A stretch of DNA of 40,807 nucleotides from an uncultured Mycoplasma sp. (GCA_947642635.1 CANRTI010000011.1:1-40807); one strand, 5' to 3'; counted from the stretch's first letter, positions 17,115-25,747 are shown. A program made the numbers and translations. The notes: generated by a model from the letters alone, not told the origin.

Positions 17115-17175
17115 TTTTTTCGTCATACACAACAAAAATATGATAAAATAAGGATGTATTAGGAAGGTGAGGTAT

Positions 17176-17382
17176 GTGCCAAATAAATATACAAAAAGTT
17201 TCAAAAAACGCGTAACTGAAACAATTCTTTTAAAGAAAAATTCTACTAGTTATATGGCAAGAGAATTCAACGTTCCTCTTAAAACAGTCGAAAAATGGAT
17301 TACTGCTTATAACAAAGATAATCATTGTTTTGATGAAGAAAATATTAATCAAAAAACTTTAGATTTAAAATACGAAGACTAA
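17176..17382 (+). CDS. Small helix-turn-helix protein, transposase-OrfA-like
   Basis: About 68 residues from GTG 17176; the GTG at 17167 lies within the ribosome site AGGAAGGTGAGG. The sequence NKYTKSFKKRVTETILLKKNS followed by YMAREFNVPLKTVEKWITAY is the N-terminal homeodomain-like HTH of IS3/IS911 OrfA or HTH-23 proteins. The leucine-zipper end of OrfA and an OrfB with a DDE domain are missing, and no terminal inverted repeats are visible. It is one of two plus-strand genes in the window, with its own terminator. It may be a relic of a transposon or a domesticated regulator acting on the divergent 17.0-17.17 kb region. DNA binding is well supported by the motif; the role is unknown. Confidence 0.7.
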   Translation: MPNKYTKSFKKRVTETILLKKNSTSYMAREFNVPLKTVEKWITAYNKDNHCFDEENINQKTLDLKYED

Positions 17383-17413
17383 AAAAATAAAGTTCACAAT
17401 TACTTTATTTTTT
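17382..17413. terminator. Bidirectional terminator between convergent genes
   Basis: A perfect 12-bp inverted repeat AAAAAATAAAGT/ACTTTATTTTTT (arms 17382-17393 and 17402-17413, 8-base loop) between the convergent HTH gene and tagA. T runs follow on both strands; it overlaps the last codons of tagA. Confidence 0.75.
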
Positions 17414-18109
17414 TATTTGCCATACAAATTTAACATTATTCTTCCAAAATCTTTTTAGTCTTGCAGGTTCTTTAATAATACGATAAAACCACTCTAAATT
17501 ACATTTTATAAATATTTTTGGAGCTCTTTTTTTATAACCACTTAATACATCAAATGACCCTCCAACTCCAATAAATATTCCCTTAGAAAATTTATTTAAA
17601 TATTTATAAATTATTTTTTCTTGTTCTCCTACTCCAAGAGCCACTAAACAAACATCTGGTTCTAATTTAATAATTTTCTTAAATACTAAATCTCTATTCT
17701 TGACATAACCATTACTATAACCTTTGATAACAATATTAGGATAATCATTTTTAATATTTTCTACTAATTTACTTACTACTTCTTCTTTAGCTCCAAATAA
17801 ATAAATTGATTTTTTTTGAACATTTAGCTCTTTTAACAAATATTGTGAAATATCTATTCCCGTAATTCTTTCTTTAACAGGAAGTTCTAATTTACGACAA
17901 GCTTTTACTACACCAATTCCATCTGGAACTAAAACAACATTTTTATTAAGCAGTATTTCACTCATAAGTAAATCTTTTTTTGCTAACATAACTGTTTCAG
18001 GATTAACTGTTATGATAAATCTCTTACTATTATTTTTTAAATCTTTTTGTAATAAATTATAAAATTCTAACTCACTACCTTGATATATTTTTTTTAAATA
18101 TTCTTGCAT
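17405..18109 (-). CDS. tagA: WecG/TagA/CpsF-family glycosyltransferase
   Basis: TagA-family (GT26) enzymes add a ManNAc-type sugar to undecaprenyl-PP-GlcNAc, the second step of teichoic-acid linkage-unit synthesis. 234 residues, typical. Motifs are TVNPETV (34-40), VPDGIGV (61-67), RITGID (81-86), GVGGSFDVLSG (181-191), RAP (195-197) and LEWFYRIIKEPAR (205-217), the membrane-facing C-terminal signature. It is the last gene of the glycopolymer region, three bases after a GT4 gene. TagO (35826-36911) and the UDP-GlcNAc 2-epimerase (19440-20549) provide the preceding steps. The exact sugar donor is inferred. Confidence 0.9.
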   Translation of the reverse strand: MQEYLKKIYQGSELEFYNLLQKDLKNNSKRFIITVNPETVMLAKKDLLMSEILLNKNVVLVPDGIGVVKACRKLELPVKERITGIDISQYLLKELNVQKKSIYLFGAKEEVVSKLVENIKNDYPNIVIKGYSNGYVKNRDLVFKKIIKLEPDVCLVALGVGEQEKIIYKYLNKFSKGIFIGVGGSFDVLSGYKKRAPKIFIKCNLEWFYRIIKEPARLKRFWKNNVKFVWQIKK

Positions 18110-18112
18110 TAT

Positions 18113-19384
18113 TTACTTTTCATCCTTTTTTATTAAATCAATAATAGCTCTAGCTTTCTTACTCCAATCATTTTCTTTGGCTTCAGCATCTAATAATTTT
18201 AAATATTTTTGATCATTTTTTAAAGTTAATCCTTTATCTAAATTTTTTAAAAATTCTATATGATTTTTCGATAATAAAACACTTTTATATTGTCGACATT
18301 CATATAAATCAGTTATTACAATCGGAATATTTAATGCCATATATTCAAATATTTTAACCGGACTTGTCGATTTAGTAATATCATTAATCACAAATGGAAT
18401 CATCAAAATATCAGCTTTCTTAGCATAATATTTTAATACTTGATAATCTCTAGAACCTAAAAAATAGATATTCTCTTCTTTATTAATATTTAAATCATAA
18501 CTATCATCATATTTAATTCCTAAAAGTACAACACTGTAATTATTTGTTTTAGCTATTTTTTTTATTAAATCATAGTCAAACCATTTAGCTAATGCTCCAT
18601 AATACATTACAATTGGTTTATTCTTATTTAATACTTCTTGAAATGCATCATCTACTTGAAAGTCACTCTCAAATTCTTGAAAAAATTTATAATCTACTCC
18701 ATTAGTTGATAAAACTAAATTCTTTTTTCCTCGATGATTTTCTACATCTTTTTTAAGTAAATCGGCTGTTACTACTACATAAGTATTATCATGATTCATT
18801 ACATAATTATATTTATCAATAATATTTTGCGGTAAATTCTTTGTTCCCGCTAAATCTGGTGATAAATGATCTACATATTCATAAATAAATCTATAACCAT
18901 TATTTAAATAATTTTCAATATTAGCAATCGATAACTTCCAATCTGTCGAATATAATTGTACATATTTTGGTTTCTTTATTTTATCTAATTCTTCCATTAA
19001 TATTTTGTTTAATTTAATATTATTAAAATTAAATAAATAAATATTCTCTTGATGCTTTTTTAAAGATTTTACTTTATCCGTCATAGTGGTCACTTCATAG
19101 AATACTAAACATTTATTTTTAGATAAATTATTTGCAATATGTTGCGGTCTTTGAAATAATGGCACATTATATCCAAAACTACTCCGCCATAAAATTATCC
19201 GTTCATATTTTTCATTTTTTAAAATATCTTTTATTTTTCTTTGATATTTCTTTTGATGTAATAAAACTTCAAAACTAATTTTATCTAAATAATTTGCAAT
19301 TATATAAGCTCTTAATTTTTTACAAAAACCCAAAAACCCATACTTTTTATAAACATTTACTAACTTAGAAACTTTCTCTTTCAT
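18113..19384 (-). CDS. GT4-type (GT-B fold) glycosyltransferase
   Basis: A cytoplasmic glycosyltransferase of about 423 residues. The start is ATG 19384 with AGGTGAT seven bases before it; the GTG at 19393 lies within that ribosome site. Residues about 70-85 contain GYNVPLFQRPQHIA, a signature seen in many cell-surface GT-B enzymes. The C-terminal donor half has VMYYGALAKWFDYDLI, ILMIPFVIND, and STSPVKIFEYMALNIPIV, the usual E-x7-E-like nucleotide-sugar site. It sits between wecB and tagA, so it most likely extends the linkage unit or polymer. Donor and acceptor unknown. Confidence 0.82.
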   Translation of the reverse strand: MKEKVSKLVNVYKKYGFLGFCKKLRAYIIANYLDKISFEVLLHQKKYQRKIKDILKNEKYERIILWRSSFGYNVPLFQRPQHIANNLSKNKCLVFYEVTTMTDKVKSLKKHQENIYLFNFNNIKLNKILMEELDKIKKPKYVQLYSTDWKLSIANIENYLNNGYRFIYEYVDHLSPDLAGTKNLPQNIIDKYNYVMNHDNTYVVVTADLLKKDVENHRGKKNLVLSTNGVDYKFFQEFESDFQVDDAFQEVLNKNKPIVMYYGALAKWFDYDLIKKIAKTNNYSVVLLGIKYDDSYDLNINKEENIYFLGSRDYQVLKYYAKKADILMIPFVINDITKSTSPVKIFEYMALNIPIVITDLYECRQYKSVLLSKNHIEFLKNLDKGLTLKNDQKYLKLLDAEAKENDWSKKARAIIDLIKKDEK

Positions 19385-19418
19385 GTTTATCACCTATAAA
19401 TAAATTCTAGCATATAAA

Positions 19419-19445
19419 AAGTAAAAAGCAAATTACTTTTTACTT
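19419..19445 (-). terminator. Terminator after wecB
   Basis: A 10-bp perfect stem AAGTAAAAAG/CTTTTTACTT (19419-19428, 19436-19445) overlapping the wecB stop, followed by five T on the minus strand. Partial read-through into the downstream GT4-tagA pair is likely, as no clear promoter was found for them. Confidence 0.6.
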
Positions 19446-20549
19446 AAAATAATCAATTATAGCATCAACAATTTTTTGACTAGCTGTCCCATCCCCATAA
19501 GGATTTGAAGCATGACTCATTTTGTCATACGCACCTTTATCTATTAATAACTTTCTAGTTTCTTCATATATAGTCATTTCATCAGTTCCAACTAATTTTA
19601 AAGTTCCAGCTTGTATTCCTTCTGGTCTTTCAGTTGTATCTCTTAAAACTAAAACTGGTTTTCCAAGACTCGGTGCTTCTTCTTGAATACCCCCACTATC
19701 AGTTAAAATAAGGTAAGATTTATTTTGAAAATTATGAAAATCCAAAACTTCCAAAGGTTCAATCATTTTAACCCTATCACTTTCTCCTAAAACTTCTTTA
19801 GCAACATTTCTAACCAAAGGATTCATATGAATCGGATAAATTACTTTAACATCTGAAAACTCATCTACAATCCTTTTTATAGCTCTAAAAATATGATACA
19901 TTGGTTCTCCTAAATTTTCTCGACGATGAGCAGTTAATAAAATCATTTTTTCATTATCTTTAATCCATTCTAATTCTGGATGAGTATAATTATCTTTAAC
20001 TGTAGTCTTCATTGCATCAATAGCCGTATTTCCTGTTACATAAATTTTATTACAAGCAATATTTTCTTTTAAAAGATTTTCTTGACTTATTTTAGTTGGG
20101 GCAAAATACATATCTGTCATACAGTCCACCATTTGCCGATTCATTTCCTCTGGAAAAGGCGAATATTTATCATATGTTCTAAGTCCTGCTTCAACATGTC
20201 CAATTGCTACTTGATTATAAAAAGCTGCTAAAGCACCTGCAAATGTTGTTGTAGTATCTCCATGAACTAAAACAATATCTGGTTTACATTCTTTAATAAC
20301 TTTCTCTAAACCATTTAATGCTCTTGTAGTCACATCACCTAAAGTTTGACCTTGTTTCATAATATTTAAATCATAATCTGGCTTTATTTGAAAAGTTTCT
20401 AAAACTTGATCTAACATTTCTCGATGTTGCGCTGTCACACATACTATACTTTCAATCTCTTCTCGACTTTCTAGCTCTTTAACTAAAGGAACCATTTTAA
20501 TAGCTTCTGGTCTTGTCCCAAAAATACTCATTACTCTTATTTTTTGCAT
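19440..20549 (-). CDS. wecB: UDP-N-acetylglucosamine 2-epimerase (non-hydrolysing)
   Basis: Interconverts UDP-GlcNAc and UDP-ManNAc, the donor for TagA-type transferases. 369 residues, normal. Motifs in order are FGTRPEAIKM (10-19), VHGDTTTT (95-102), GHVEAGLRT (117-125), FPEEMNR (132-138), TAHRREN (206-212), DSGGIQEEAPSLGKP (284-298) and RDTTERPE (303-310). Strong ribosome site AGGAGG before the ATG, with its own promoter. Also called mnaA in Gram-positive bacteria. Confidence 0.95.
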   Translation of the reverse strand: MQKIRVMSIFGTRPEAIKMVPLVKELESREEIESIVCVTAQHREMLDQVLETFQIKPDYDLNIMKQGQTLGDVTTRALNGLEKVIKECKPDIVLVHGDTTTTFAGALAAFYNQVAIGHVEAGLRTYDKYSPFPEEMNRQMVDCMTDMYFAPTKISQENLLKENIACNKIYVTGNTAIDAMKTTVKDNYTHPELEWIKDNEKMILLTAHRRENLGEPMYHIFRAIKRIVDEFSDVKVIYPIHMNPLVRNVAKEVLGESDRVKMIEPLEVLDFHNFQNKSYLILTDSGGIQEEAPSLGKPVLVLRDTTERPEGIQAGTLKLVGTDEMTIYEETRKLLIDKGAYDKMSHASNPYGDGTASQKIVDAIIDYFK

Positions 20550-20565
20550 AATTACCTCCTAATAA

Positions 20566-20594
20566 ATTGTAACAAAAATAATACATTAAGTCTA
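20566..20594 (-). promoter_or_regulatory. Promoter of wecB
   Basis: Minus strand TAGACT (20589-20594), 17 bases, TACAAT (20566-20571). One mismatch in each box from common sigma-A forms; the boxes end 16 bases before the ATG, with AGGAGG between. Confidence 0.55.
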
Positions 20595-20624
20595 TGATAT
20601 ATAATTTATATTTTTCTAATTATT

Positions 20625-21747
20625 TTACCTTGATTTTTTATCTTGATTTTTTAAAGCATTAAAAAGTAGACTATTATACATATCATATATATTTTTTAAA
20701 TAATCATCATTATCACATGGAACAGAATATAAATAAGGTAAAATTCCATTTTCAATTAATTCTACAACCATTTTCATCGATTTACCACTAGGATAGAATG
20801 CATAATAATTTGAATATTTTTGTGTTAAATATTCATCTACAACAACATCTCTATTAAAAGTAGATTTAACTTCAACAGTGTTTTTCACATATTTCAATAA
20901 CATAAGCTTAAATTTTTCACATTTATCTAAAGGCGCATTCAGATAAATAACCGCTTTTTTATCATTTTTTTTCAAAATTGTAATTATTTCTCTAACTACC
21001 AAAAAAAGTTGATTAAAATCCGAGTCAAACAAACAATCAATCAAAATAGTATCGTTATCACAATTTTCTTGTTTTAAATTTACAGCTTCTTCATATTTTC
21101 TTCTCCAATATAATGCAATTTGTTTAACAGAATCTGGAATTAATACCTCATCTTTTAATATTTCTTCAACATCTTTAGAAATCTTAAAATCAGCATTTCT
21201 TTCAACTCTAGTTTTCGCAAATAAAAATGAATCGCGCCACGTATGATCAACAAAATATGTAACATATAAACTAAAAAATAATTCACCTATATAATTATGA
21301 GCTAAATTTTCTAAAGGGACGGTAAAAATATCTGGAACTCTTCCAAATTGGATATAAAACAACGCTTTTCTATAAATTTGAACTGGAGAAACTATACTGT
21401 AAATTCGATTGCAATTCTCAAGATTTGCTACTTGACAAGCAACATAACATTCATCTCCAGAATTATACACTCCATCTTTTGAATATAATTTATTCATTTC
21501 ATCCGCTCTTATATTAGTAAGCGGAATTCCATTTTCTAGTAAATATCTTTTACCAGCCTCACTTAAAGAAATATTATCTGACACATATTCCTCATTTTTT
21601 ATAATACTATGTTTACTTCCAGGAATATAAATAATAACTTCATTATTTTTGGATTTTTCATATTTATAAATATCTATTGCTTTATCTAACCTTGAAGTAA
21701 ATTCCGCATTCGGTTGGATATTAATTAAAGGATGACAAGCTGCAACT
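20625..21747 (-). pseudogene. 3' part of a DUF218/YdcF-like gene split by an insertion sequence
   Basis: The open frame continues upstream of the GTG at 21584 without a start, back to the insertion junction: it reads through CHPLINIQPNAEFTSRLDKAI at its beginning. The segment carries the core of a DUF218 (YdcF/ElyC-type) domain: RLDKAIDIY, IIYIPGSKHS, LSEAGKRYLLENGIP, VYNSGDECYVA, and IVSPVQIYRKALFY. The last 190 residues (from about FVDHTWRDSF) are not recognised. DUF218 proteins are linked to envelope precursor metabolism in other bacteria; here the gene lies among glycosyltransferases. Joined to the 5' part (23018-23387), the original protein has 493 residues. Translation from the internal GTG would miss the start of the domain. 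Confidence 0.85.
21737..21747. repeat. Target-site duplication, left copy
   Basis: AAGCTGCAACT immediately outside the left end of the insertion; the identical 11 bases are found at 23018-23028 outside the right end. ISAs1-family elements are generally described with 8-10 bp duplications, so 11 is slightly long and one or two bases could be chance matches. Confidence 0.75.
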
Positions 21748-23017
21748 AAGGCAATCGCATAAAAACTTTACGTAAATAATCAAATGGAGAGGATTATATT
21801 AAAGATAAGATTTTCAATATTTTTAAAATCAAAAGAATAACGAGTAAGTTTTTTCTTTAAAGTAAGATTTCCCATAGAAGTATCTAAACGAGCTAAATTG
21901 AAGACAATCTTTCTGATAATAGCTAAATTATGATAGAATTGTCTTTTTTACTTGTAGAATGGTCTTCATCTAAAATAACATCTAATCTCCAGTGAAGAGA
22001 ACATTCAATATTCCAGTGTTCTCTAGTAATATCTCTAAACTTTTCAATGGAAAATTGTTGACTTAAAATATAATAATTTTTTGTAATAGAAACTTGATTG
22101 TTTTCTTCTTTATAAACATCCATTCTAGCAATAGCTCTAACAGATTTCCACTTATCTTGATTATGAATACAATTAGTATCATAAGAAATATAATAAGTTC
22201 TTTTTTCTATTCTTCCATGTTCTTTTTCATAATTAGTTTCAAAAATATCAATATCTGAAGAATCTCTTTTTAGTTCTAAATCAAAATTAGTTTTAATATC
22301 ATCTTTTAAATCTTTTTGATTATCTTTAGCTTTTAATATATAAGCAGCTTTCTTCTCATAAACAATTTTGTTAGCAATCTCTTCTTGAGTACCAATCGCA
22401 TCAATAGTAATAATCTTTCCTTTAACATCAATTAAATCAAGAAGATTAGGAATAGCAGTAATTTCATTAGATTTATCATCAATTTTTAATTGACCAATAG
22501 AAAGCCCAATATCACAAAGAAAGCCAGAAAGAATGTAGGGGAAGTTACCATTATTTACTTTATCTCTAGCACTTTTAATTGCTTTACCATCTATAGCGAT
22601 ATGAAGACCATTTTGACCTACAATATCTTTAATCCATTCGATAAAAATATTCATAAATTTATTAGGGTTAATTAAAGAGAATATTCTAGAAAAAGTATCA
22701 TGAGAAGGAATACCATTATCAAGACTTAATAAATTAGTAAAATAGTTTTCATGTAAAGATAAAAAATCAACCATATTAACAAAGTCAGTATAACCACATA
22801 AAGTACCATAAATAGTTAAAATTAAAATGTTTATTAATTTATGTTTTTTACCTCTAATATCTCTTGGGTCTTCTAATACCTCAAAATGATTAAATAATGT
22901 TTTCATATATATCATACATCCTTTTATTAATAGAATACATGATATTTTCATTTATTTTCATATATTTAAAGAATAATTATATCACTATGTCAATATATTT
23001 TTTTATGCGATTGCCAT
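21748..23017 (-). mobile_element. ISAs1-family insertion sequence, 1270 bp
   Basis: Bounded by 18-bp terminal inverted repeats, one mismatch: left A-A-GGCAATCGCATAAAAA (21748-21765), right, read on the minus strand from 23017, A-T-GGCAATCGCATAAAAA. It carries one transposase gene on the minus strand, followed by about 175 bases without another gene (the out-of-frame tail of the transposase and the left end). It is flanked by an 11-bp direct repeat. Removing the element with one repeat copy joins the DUF218-like frame without loss of a base, so the insertion is recent. Confidence 0.88.
21923..22906 (-). CDS. ISAs1-family DDE transposase, C-terminal tail frameshifted
   Basis: From ATG 22906 (ribosome site AAAGGATG) about 327 residues; an ATG at 22951 is less likely. 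The N-terminal H-repeat-associated part is VLEDPRDIRGKKHKL. The DDE residues are Asp106 in IAIDGKAIK, Asp169 in ITIDAIGTQ, and Glu301 in REHWNIECSLHWRLDV, with KSNEITAIPNLL between, all typical for ISAs1. The frame stops after KKDNSIII. The next frame continues with NLAIIRKIVFNLARLD and about 40 further residues to roughly 21790, which matches the usual C-terminus of the family, so one base seems to be missing near 21930-21945. The catalytic core is complete; whether the shortened enzyme works is unknown. Confidence 0.85.
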   Translation of the reverse strand: MKTLFNHFEVLEDPRDIRGKKHKLINILILTIYGTLCGYTDFVNMVDFLSLHENYFTNLLSLDNGIPSHDTFSRIFSLINPNKFMNIFIEWIKDIVGQNGLHIAIDGKAIKSARDKVNNGNFPYILSGFLCDIGLSIGQLKIDDKSNEITAIPNLLDLIDVKGKIITIDAIGTQEEIANKIVYEKKAAYILKAKDNQKDLKDDIKTNFDLELKRDSSDIDIFETNYEKEHGRIEKRTYYISYDTNCIHNQDKWKSVRAIARMDVYKEENNQVSITKNYYILSQQFSIEKFRDITREHWNIECSLHWRLDVILDEDHSTSKKDNSIII

Positions 23018-23028
23018 AAGCTGCAACT
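23018..23028. repeat. Target-site duplication, right copy
   Basis: AAGCTGCAACT, identical to 21737-21747, directly outside the right terminal repeat of the insertion. Confidence 0.75.
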
Positions 23029-23387
23029 TCTATTAATATTTTTTGAGGCTTTAAATTTAAATCAACTGGTTTTATATGATTTTTAATATTTTGCCAATAA
23101 CCATCTACTTGATTTAAATCCGGAGGTACTATAAAAAAGATAATAGCTAACTCCAATTCTAGCCTATTTGCTTCACTTAAATTTATACTCCCACTTTCAA
23201 TTTTCCAAAAATGTTCTATCGCCAAAGATTTTAATTCTTCACCAGATAGTTTTCTTAAATTATTAATCAAAAATTCTACATTCTTTCTATCTTTTAAACT
23301 TTCTAACAAATCTTTACCTACACTTGATAAAAAAGTATATCTAACAGTTTCAAAATCATTATTTAAATCATATAAATCTTTATTCAT
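23018..23387 (-). pseudogene. 5' part of the DUF218/YdcF-like gene, cut by the insertion
   Basis: Begins at ATG 23387, overlapping the stop of the preceding GT-C gene by one base (TAATG) with ribosome site GGTGAT. It encodes about 123 native residues, ending in QKILIEVAA, after which the frame enters the insertion and stops at 22977 (136 residues in total). The N-terminal 110 residues are helical (LLESLKDRKNVEFLINNLRKL, then LELELAIIFFIVPPD) and precede the DUF218 core found at 20625-21747. On the unbroken allele the sequence would read EVAA then CHPLIN. The truncated product lacks the core domain and is presumably inactive. Confidence 0.85.
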
Positions 23388-24874
23388 TAAATATCACCAC
23401 TTAATTCATAATAATGAAAGCCATAAAAGTTGTTTACTTCATCATAATTTTGATTTAAAAATTTTATAAATTTATTAAAATCATAATATTTAAGATTCAA
23501 ATATTTTTCCAAAGACGAATCAGAAATTAATATTAATTTTGGCAGTTCTTTATTTAATTCATTATATAACTCATCCAAGACTTTTACTTTTTCTGAATCA
23601 TTAACATCAAAATCTATAGGTAAATACAAATATTTACTTGCAGATAATCTTTTGGTATGATACATAAAATTATAACCATCAAAAATATAAATTCTATCAT
23701 TTATAGAAGTTAAATTATCTACAGATTTATAAAAAATATTATCATATTTACCTATTAAATTTTTAAAAATATTATCGCTAACATTTAAAAAACTATTATA
23801 TCCCAATAATAATATTACAAATAAAAATATAAATCGGTTTTCTTTAAAGAAATTGGAAACTTTATCAATCATAACACCAATCGGAAAAGCAATCAAAGGA
23901 ATAAAACTTAACGAATAATGTGAAAAATTTGCATTAGACATTGTGGATAAATACATATTAAATATAATACTAACTAATACCCCCACATGAACCAAAGAAA
24001 ATTTTAATTCTTTCTTTTTAAACACACAATTCATTACATATCCAAAATATAAAATAATAAATATATAACCATAATTACTTAAATTTAACAATAAATTATG
24101 TAATATTTGCATTTTTTCTATAACAGTCTTATCAGAAAAATAAGAAGAAGGCCCAAAATAAACTTGTTGCAAAAAATCTAACAAAGCATCATTAAAATAA
24201 AAATACAATAAAATTGGAATAATTAATATAAAACAACCGCCTAAAAAACTTCCGACCGCAATAATTAAATCTTTAAATTTCTTTTTATATAGTAAATTAA
24301 TAAATATAATTAAAGCAAAGCCAACAAAAACTGCAATCAAATTTGCTCTAATCAATATTGAAGCAGCAAAAAAAAAACCAATAATACCAATTTCTAATGG
24401 ATTCACTTTATAAAATTTTAAATATTTACAAAATAAAAATAAAGATATAAACGTAAACGGCAAAACAAACTCTTCTGTTAAAACCCCATTCCAAAAAATA
24501 TTATTTATTGAAACAAAGGTCAAAATAGTTGATATTAGACTAATATTTTTACTATAAAATAAATTTAACGACCTATAACAAAATATACATGATACAAACA
24601 TTAAGAATACTTCTATAACAAATATCCCCCATGTATTATTTACTAATTCACCTAAAGCCAATAAATAATAAAACACTGGACCTTTATTATCGTACATATC
24701 TTTATAAGGAATTTCACCTTTAGTAATTCCATATGCTATTTGCTTATAAATTGCCGCATCAGAATTTGCAGCATACGATCCAGCTATAGAAAAAGAAGAT
24801 TGTAAACAAATAAATACCGAAATAACAAACAATATAATCAAAATTAAATAATTTTCTTTTAAAAATTTTTTCAT
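23387..24874 (-). CDS. GT-C-fold membrane glycosyltransferase (GT39/ArnT-like)
   Basis: A multi-pass enzyme of 495 residues with about ten or more hydrophobic segments. The first extracytoplasmic loop has SDAAIYKQIAYGITKGEIPY followed by KDMYDNKGPVFYYL, the acidic-motif layout of GT-C transferases that use polyprenyl-phosphate sugars (Asp38 and Asp62 are the candidate catalytic acids). A moderate soluble C-terminal part follows. The gene is just after a polyprenyl-phosphate sugar synthase and a GtrA flippase, so the three form a complete outside-the-membrane glycosylation module. The acceptor is probably the wall glycopolymer made by this locus. Strong ribosome site AAAGGAG. Confidence 0.82.
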   Translation of the reverse strand: MKKFLKENYLILIILFVISVFICLQSSFSIAGSYAANSDAAIYKQIAYGITKGEIPYKDMYDNKGPVFYYLLALGELVNNTWGIFVIEVFLMFVSCIFCYRSLNLFYSKNISLISTILTFVSINNIFWNGVLTEEFVLPFTFISLFLFCKYLKFYKVNPLEIGIIGFFFAASILIRANLIAVFVGFALIIFINLLYKKKFKDLIIAVGSFLGGCFILIIPILLYFYFNDALLDFLQQVYFGPSSYFSDKTVIEKMQILHNLLLNLSNYGYIFIILYFGYVMNCVFKKKELKFSLVHVGVLVSIIFNMYLSTMSNANFSHYSLSFIPLIAFPIGVMIDKVSNFFKENRFIFLFVILLLGYNSFLNVSDNIFKNLIGKYDNIFYKSVDNLTSINDRIYIFDGYNFMYHTKRLSASKYLYLPIDFDVNDSEKVKVLDELYNELNKELPKLILISDSSLEKYLNLKYYDFNKFIKFLNQNYDEVNNFYGFHYYELSGDI

Positions 24875-24893
24875 CTAAAGCTCCTTTACTTCT

Positions 24894-24922
24894 ATAATAA
24901 CAAAAACATCAAATTTTATCAA
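24894..24922 (-). promoter_or_regulatory. Promoter ahead of the GT-C gene
   Basis: Minus strand TTGATA (24917-24922), 17 bases, TATTAT (24894-24899), between the terminator of the upstream operon and the GT-C ATG at 24874. Confidence 0.55.
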
Positions 24923-24944
24923 TAAATAGAAGATAAATAAAAAA

Positions 24945-24963
24945 CTAATTTTTTATCAATTAG
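24945..24963 (-). terminator. Terminator after the polyprenyl-phosphate sugar synthase gene
   Basis: CTAATT/AATTAG arms (24945-24950, 24958-24963) followed by six T on the minus strand; overlaps the end of the gene at 24956. Short stem, so efficiency is doubtful. Confidence 0.5.
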
Positions 24964-25747
24964 TTAAATTATTTTCTTTCAATATTTTCCTTTTTTTATT
25001 TCTCAATTTTAAAGCAGTAATTAAAGAGTTTTTTACAGTCTTTAACACTTTCATTTTACTTTCGCCTAATTTATTATCATATCGTAGTACAAAACCCGTT
25101 TCTCCAATTTTAGCACCACTTAAATGCAATTTATATATTATTTCCATCATACAAGAAAAACCAGATTCTTCAATAAACTTATCACCATAATCCTTAAAAG
25201 CTTTTGCAATAATATTATATGAATATACTCTATATCCACAAGTGTAATCCTGTACATTCGGTATCTTTAACATTAGTTTATAATAAAATTTTGCACCTGA
25301 ACTCAAAAAATTTCTATGTTTAGGAACTCCAACTATTTCAGAATTATCACAATATCTCGAAGCAATAACACAATCCAATTTATTATCAAAAAGATTTTTT
25401 AACATATCATTAATGTACTTAGGATCATGAGTATTATCACCATCCATTACACAAATCAAATCTCCATCTTTTCCAATATCTAAAAATTTTTTAAAGCCAG
25501 TTCTTAATACACCACCTAAATTTTGATTTTTTAAATGATATATTGGTTTAACATTTGAATACTTTTTCTCCATTTTCATTATTATTTCTTTAGTACTATC
25601 AGTGCTTTTATCATCCACTGGCATAATAATTAAATCATAATTAAAATTATTTTTTAAATTATCTCTTTGCTTATACCAAGAATCAATTAAACTTTCAATA
25701 TTCTCTGACTCATTATATGCAGGCAATAACGCATAAATTTTTTTCAC
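24956..25747 (-). CDS. GtrB/DPM1-type polyprenyl-phosphate glycosyltransferase (GT2)
   Basis: Transfers a sugar from a nucleotide donor to a polyprenyl phosphate on the cytoplasmic face. About 263 residues from GTG 25747, chosen because AGGAG lies eight bases before it; the TTG at 25765 precedes that ribosome site. GT-A motifs are LPAYNESENI (near residue 8), DDKSTDST, and MDGDNTHDP (DXD, near 101-109). The C-terminus is basic without the two membrane segments of GtrB, so it is DPM1-like. It follows gtrA by 14 bases. Together with GtrA and the GT-C enzyme it makes a three-part side-chain glycosylation system. Confidence 0.88.
   Translation of the reverse strand: MKKIYALLPAYNESENIESLIDSWYKQRDNLKNNFNYDLIIMPVDDKSTDSTKEIIMKMEKKYSNVKPIYHLKNQNLGGVLRTGFKKFLDIGKDGDLICVMDGDNTHDPKYINDMLKNLFDNKLDCVIASRYCDNSEIVGVPKHRNFLSSGAKFYYKLMLKIPNVQDYTCGYRVYSYNIIAKAFKDYGDKFIEESGFSCMMEIIYKLHLSGAKIGETGFVLRYDNKLGESKMKVLKTVKNSLITALKLRNKKRKILKENNLTN

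Noticed and set aside
17041-17166. Possible riboswitch or small RNA between the divergent promoters
   Set aside because: No stable G:C stem or known motif could be found; only the TTACCA repeats stand out.
20630-20660. Tandem CTTGATTTTTTA repeat at the end of the DUF218-like gene, possible attachment site
   Set aside because: It encodes the NQDKK end of the protein, has only two copies and no matching site elsewhere in the window.
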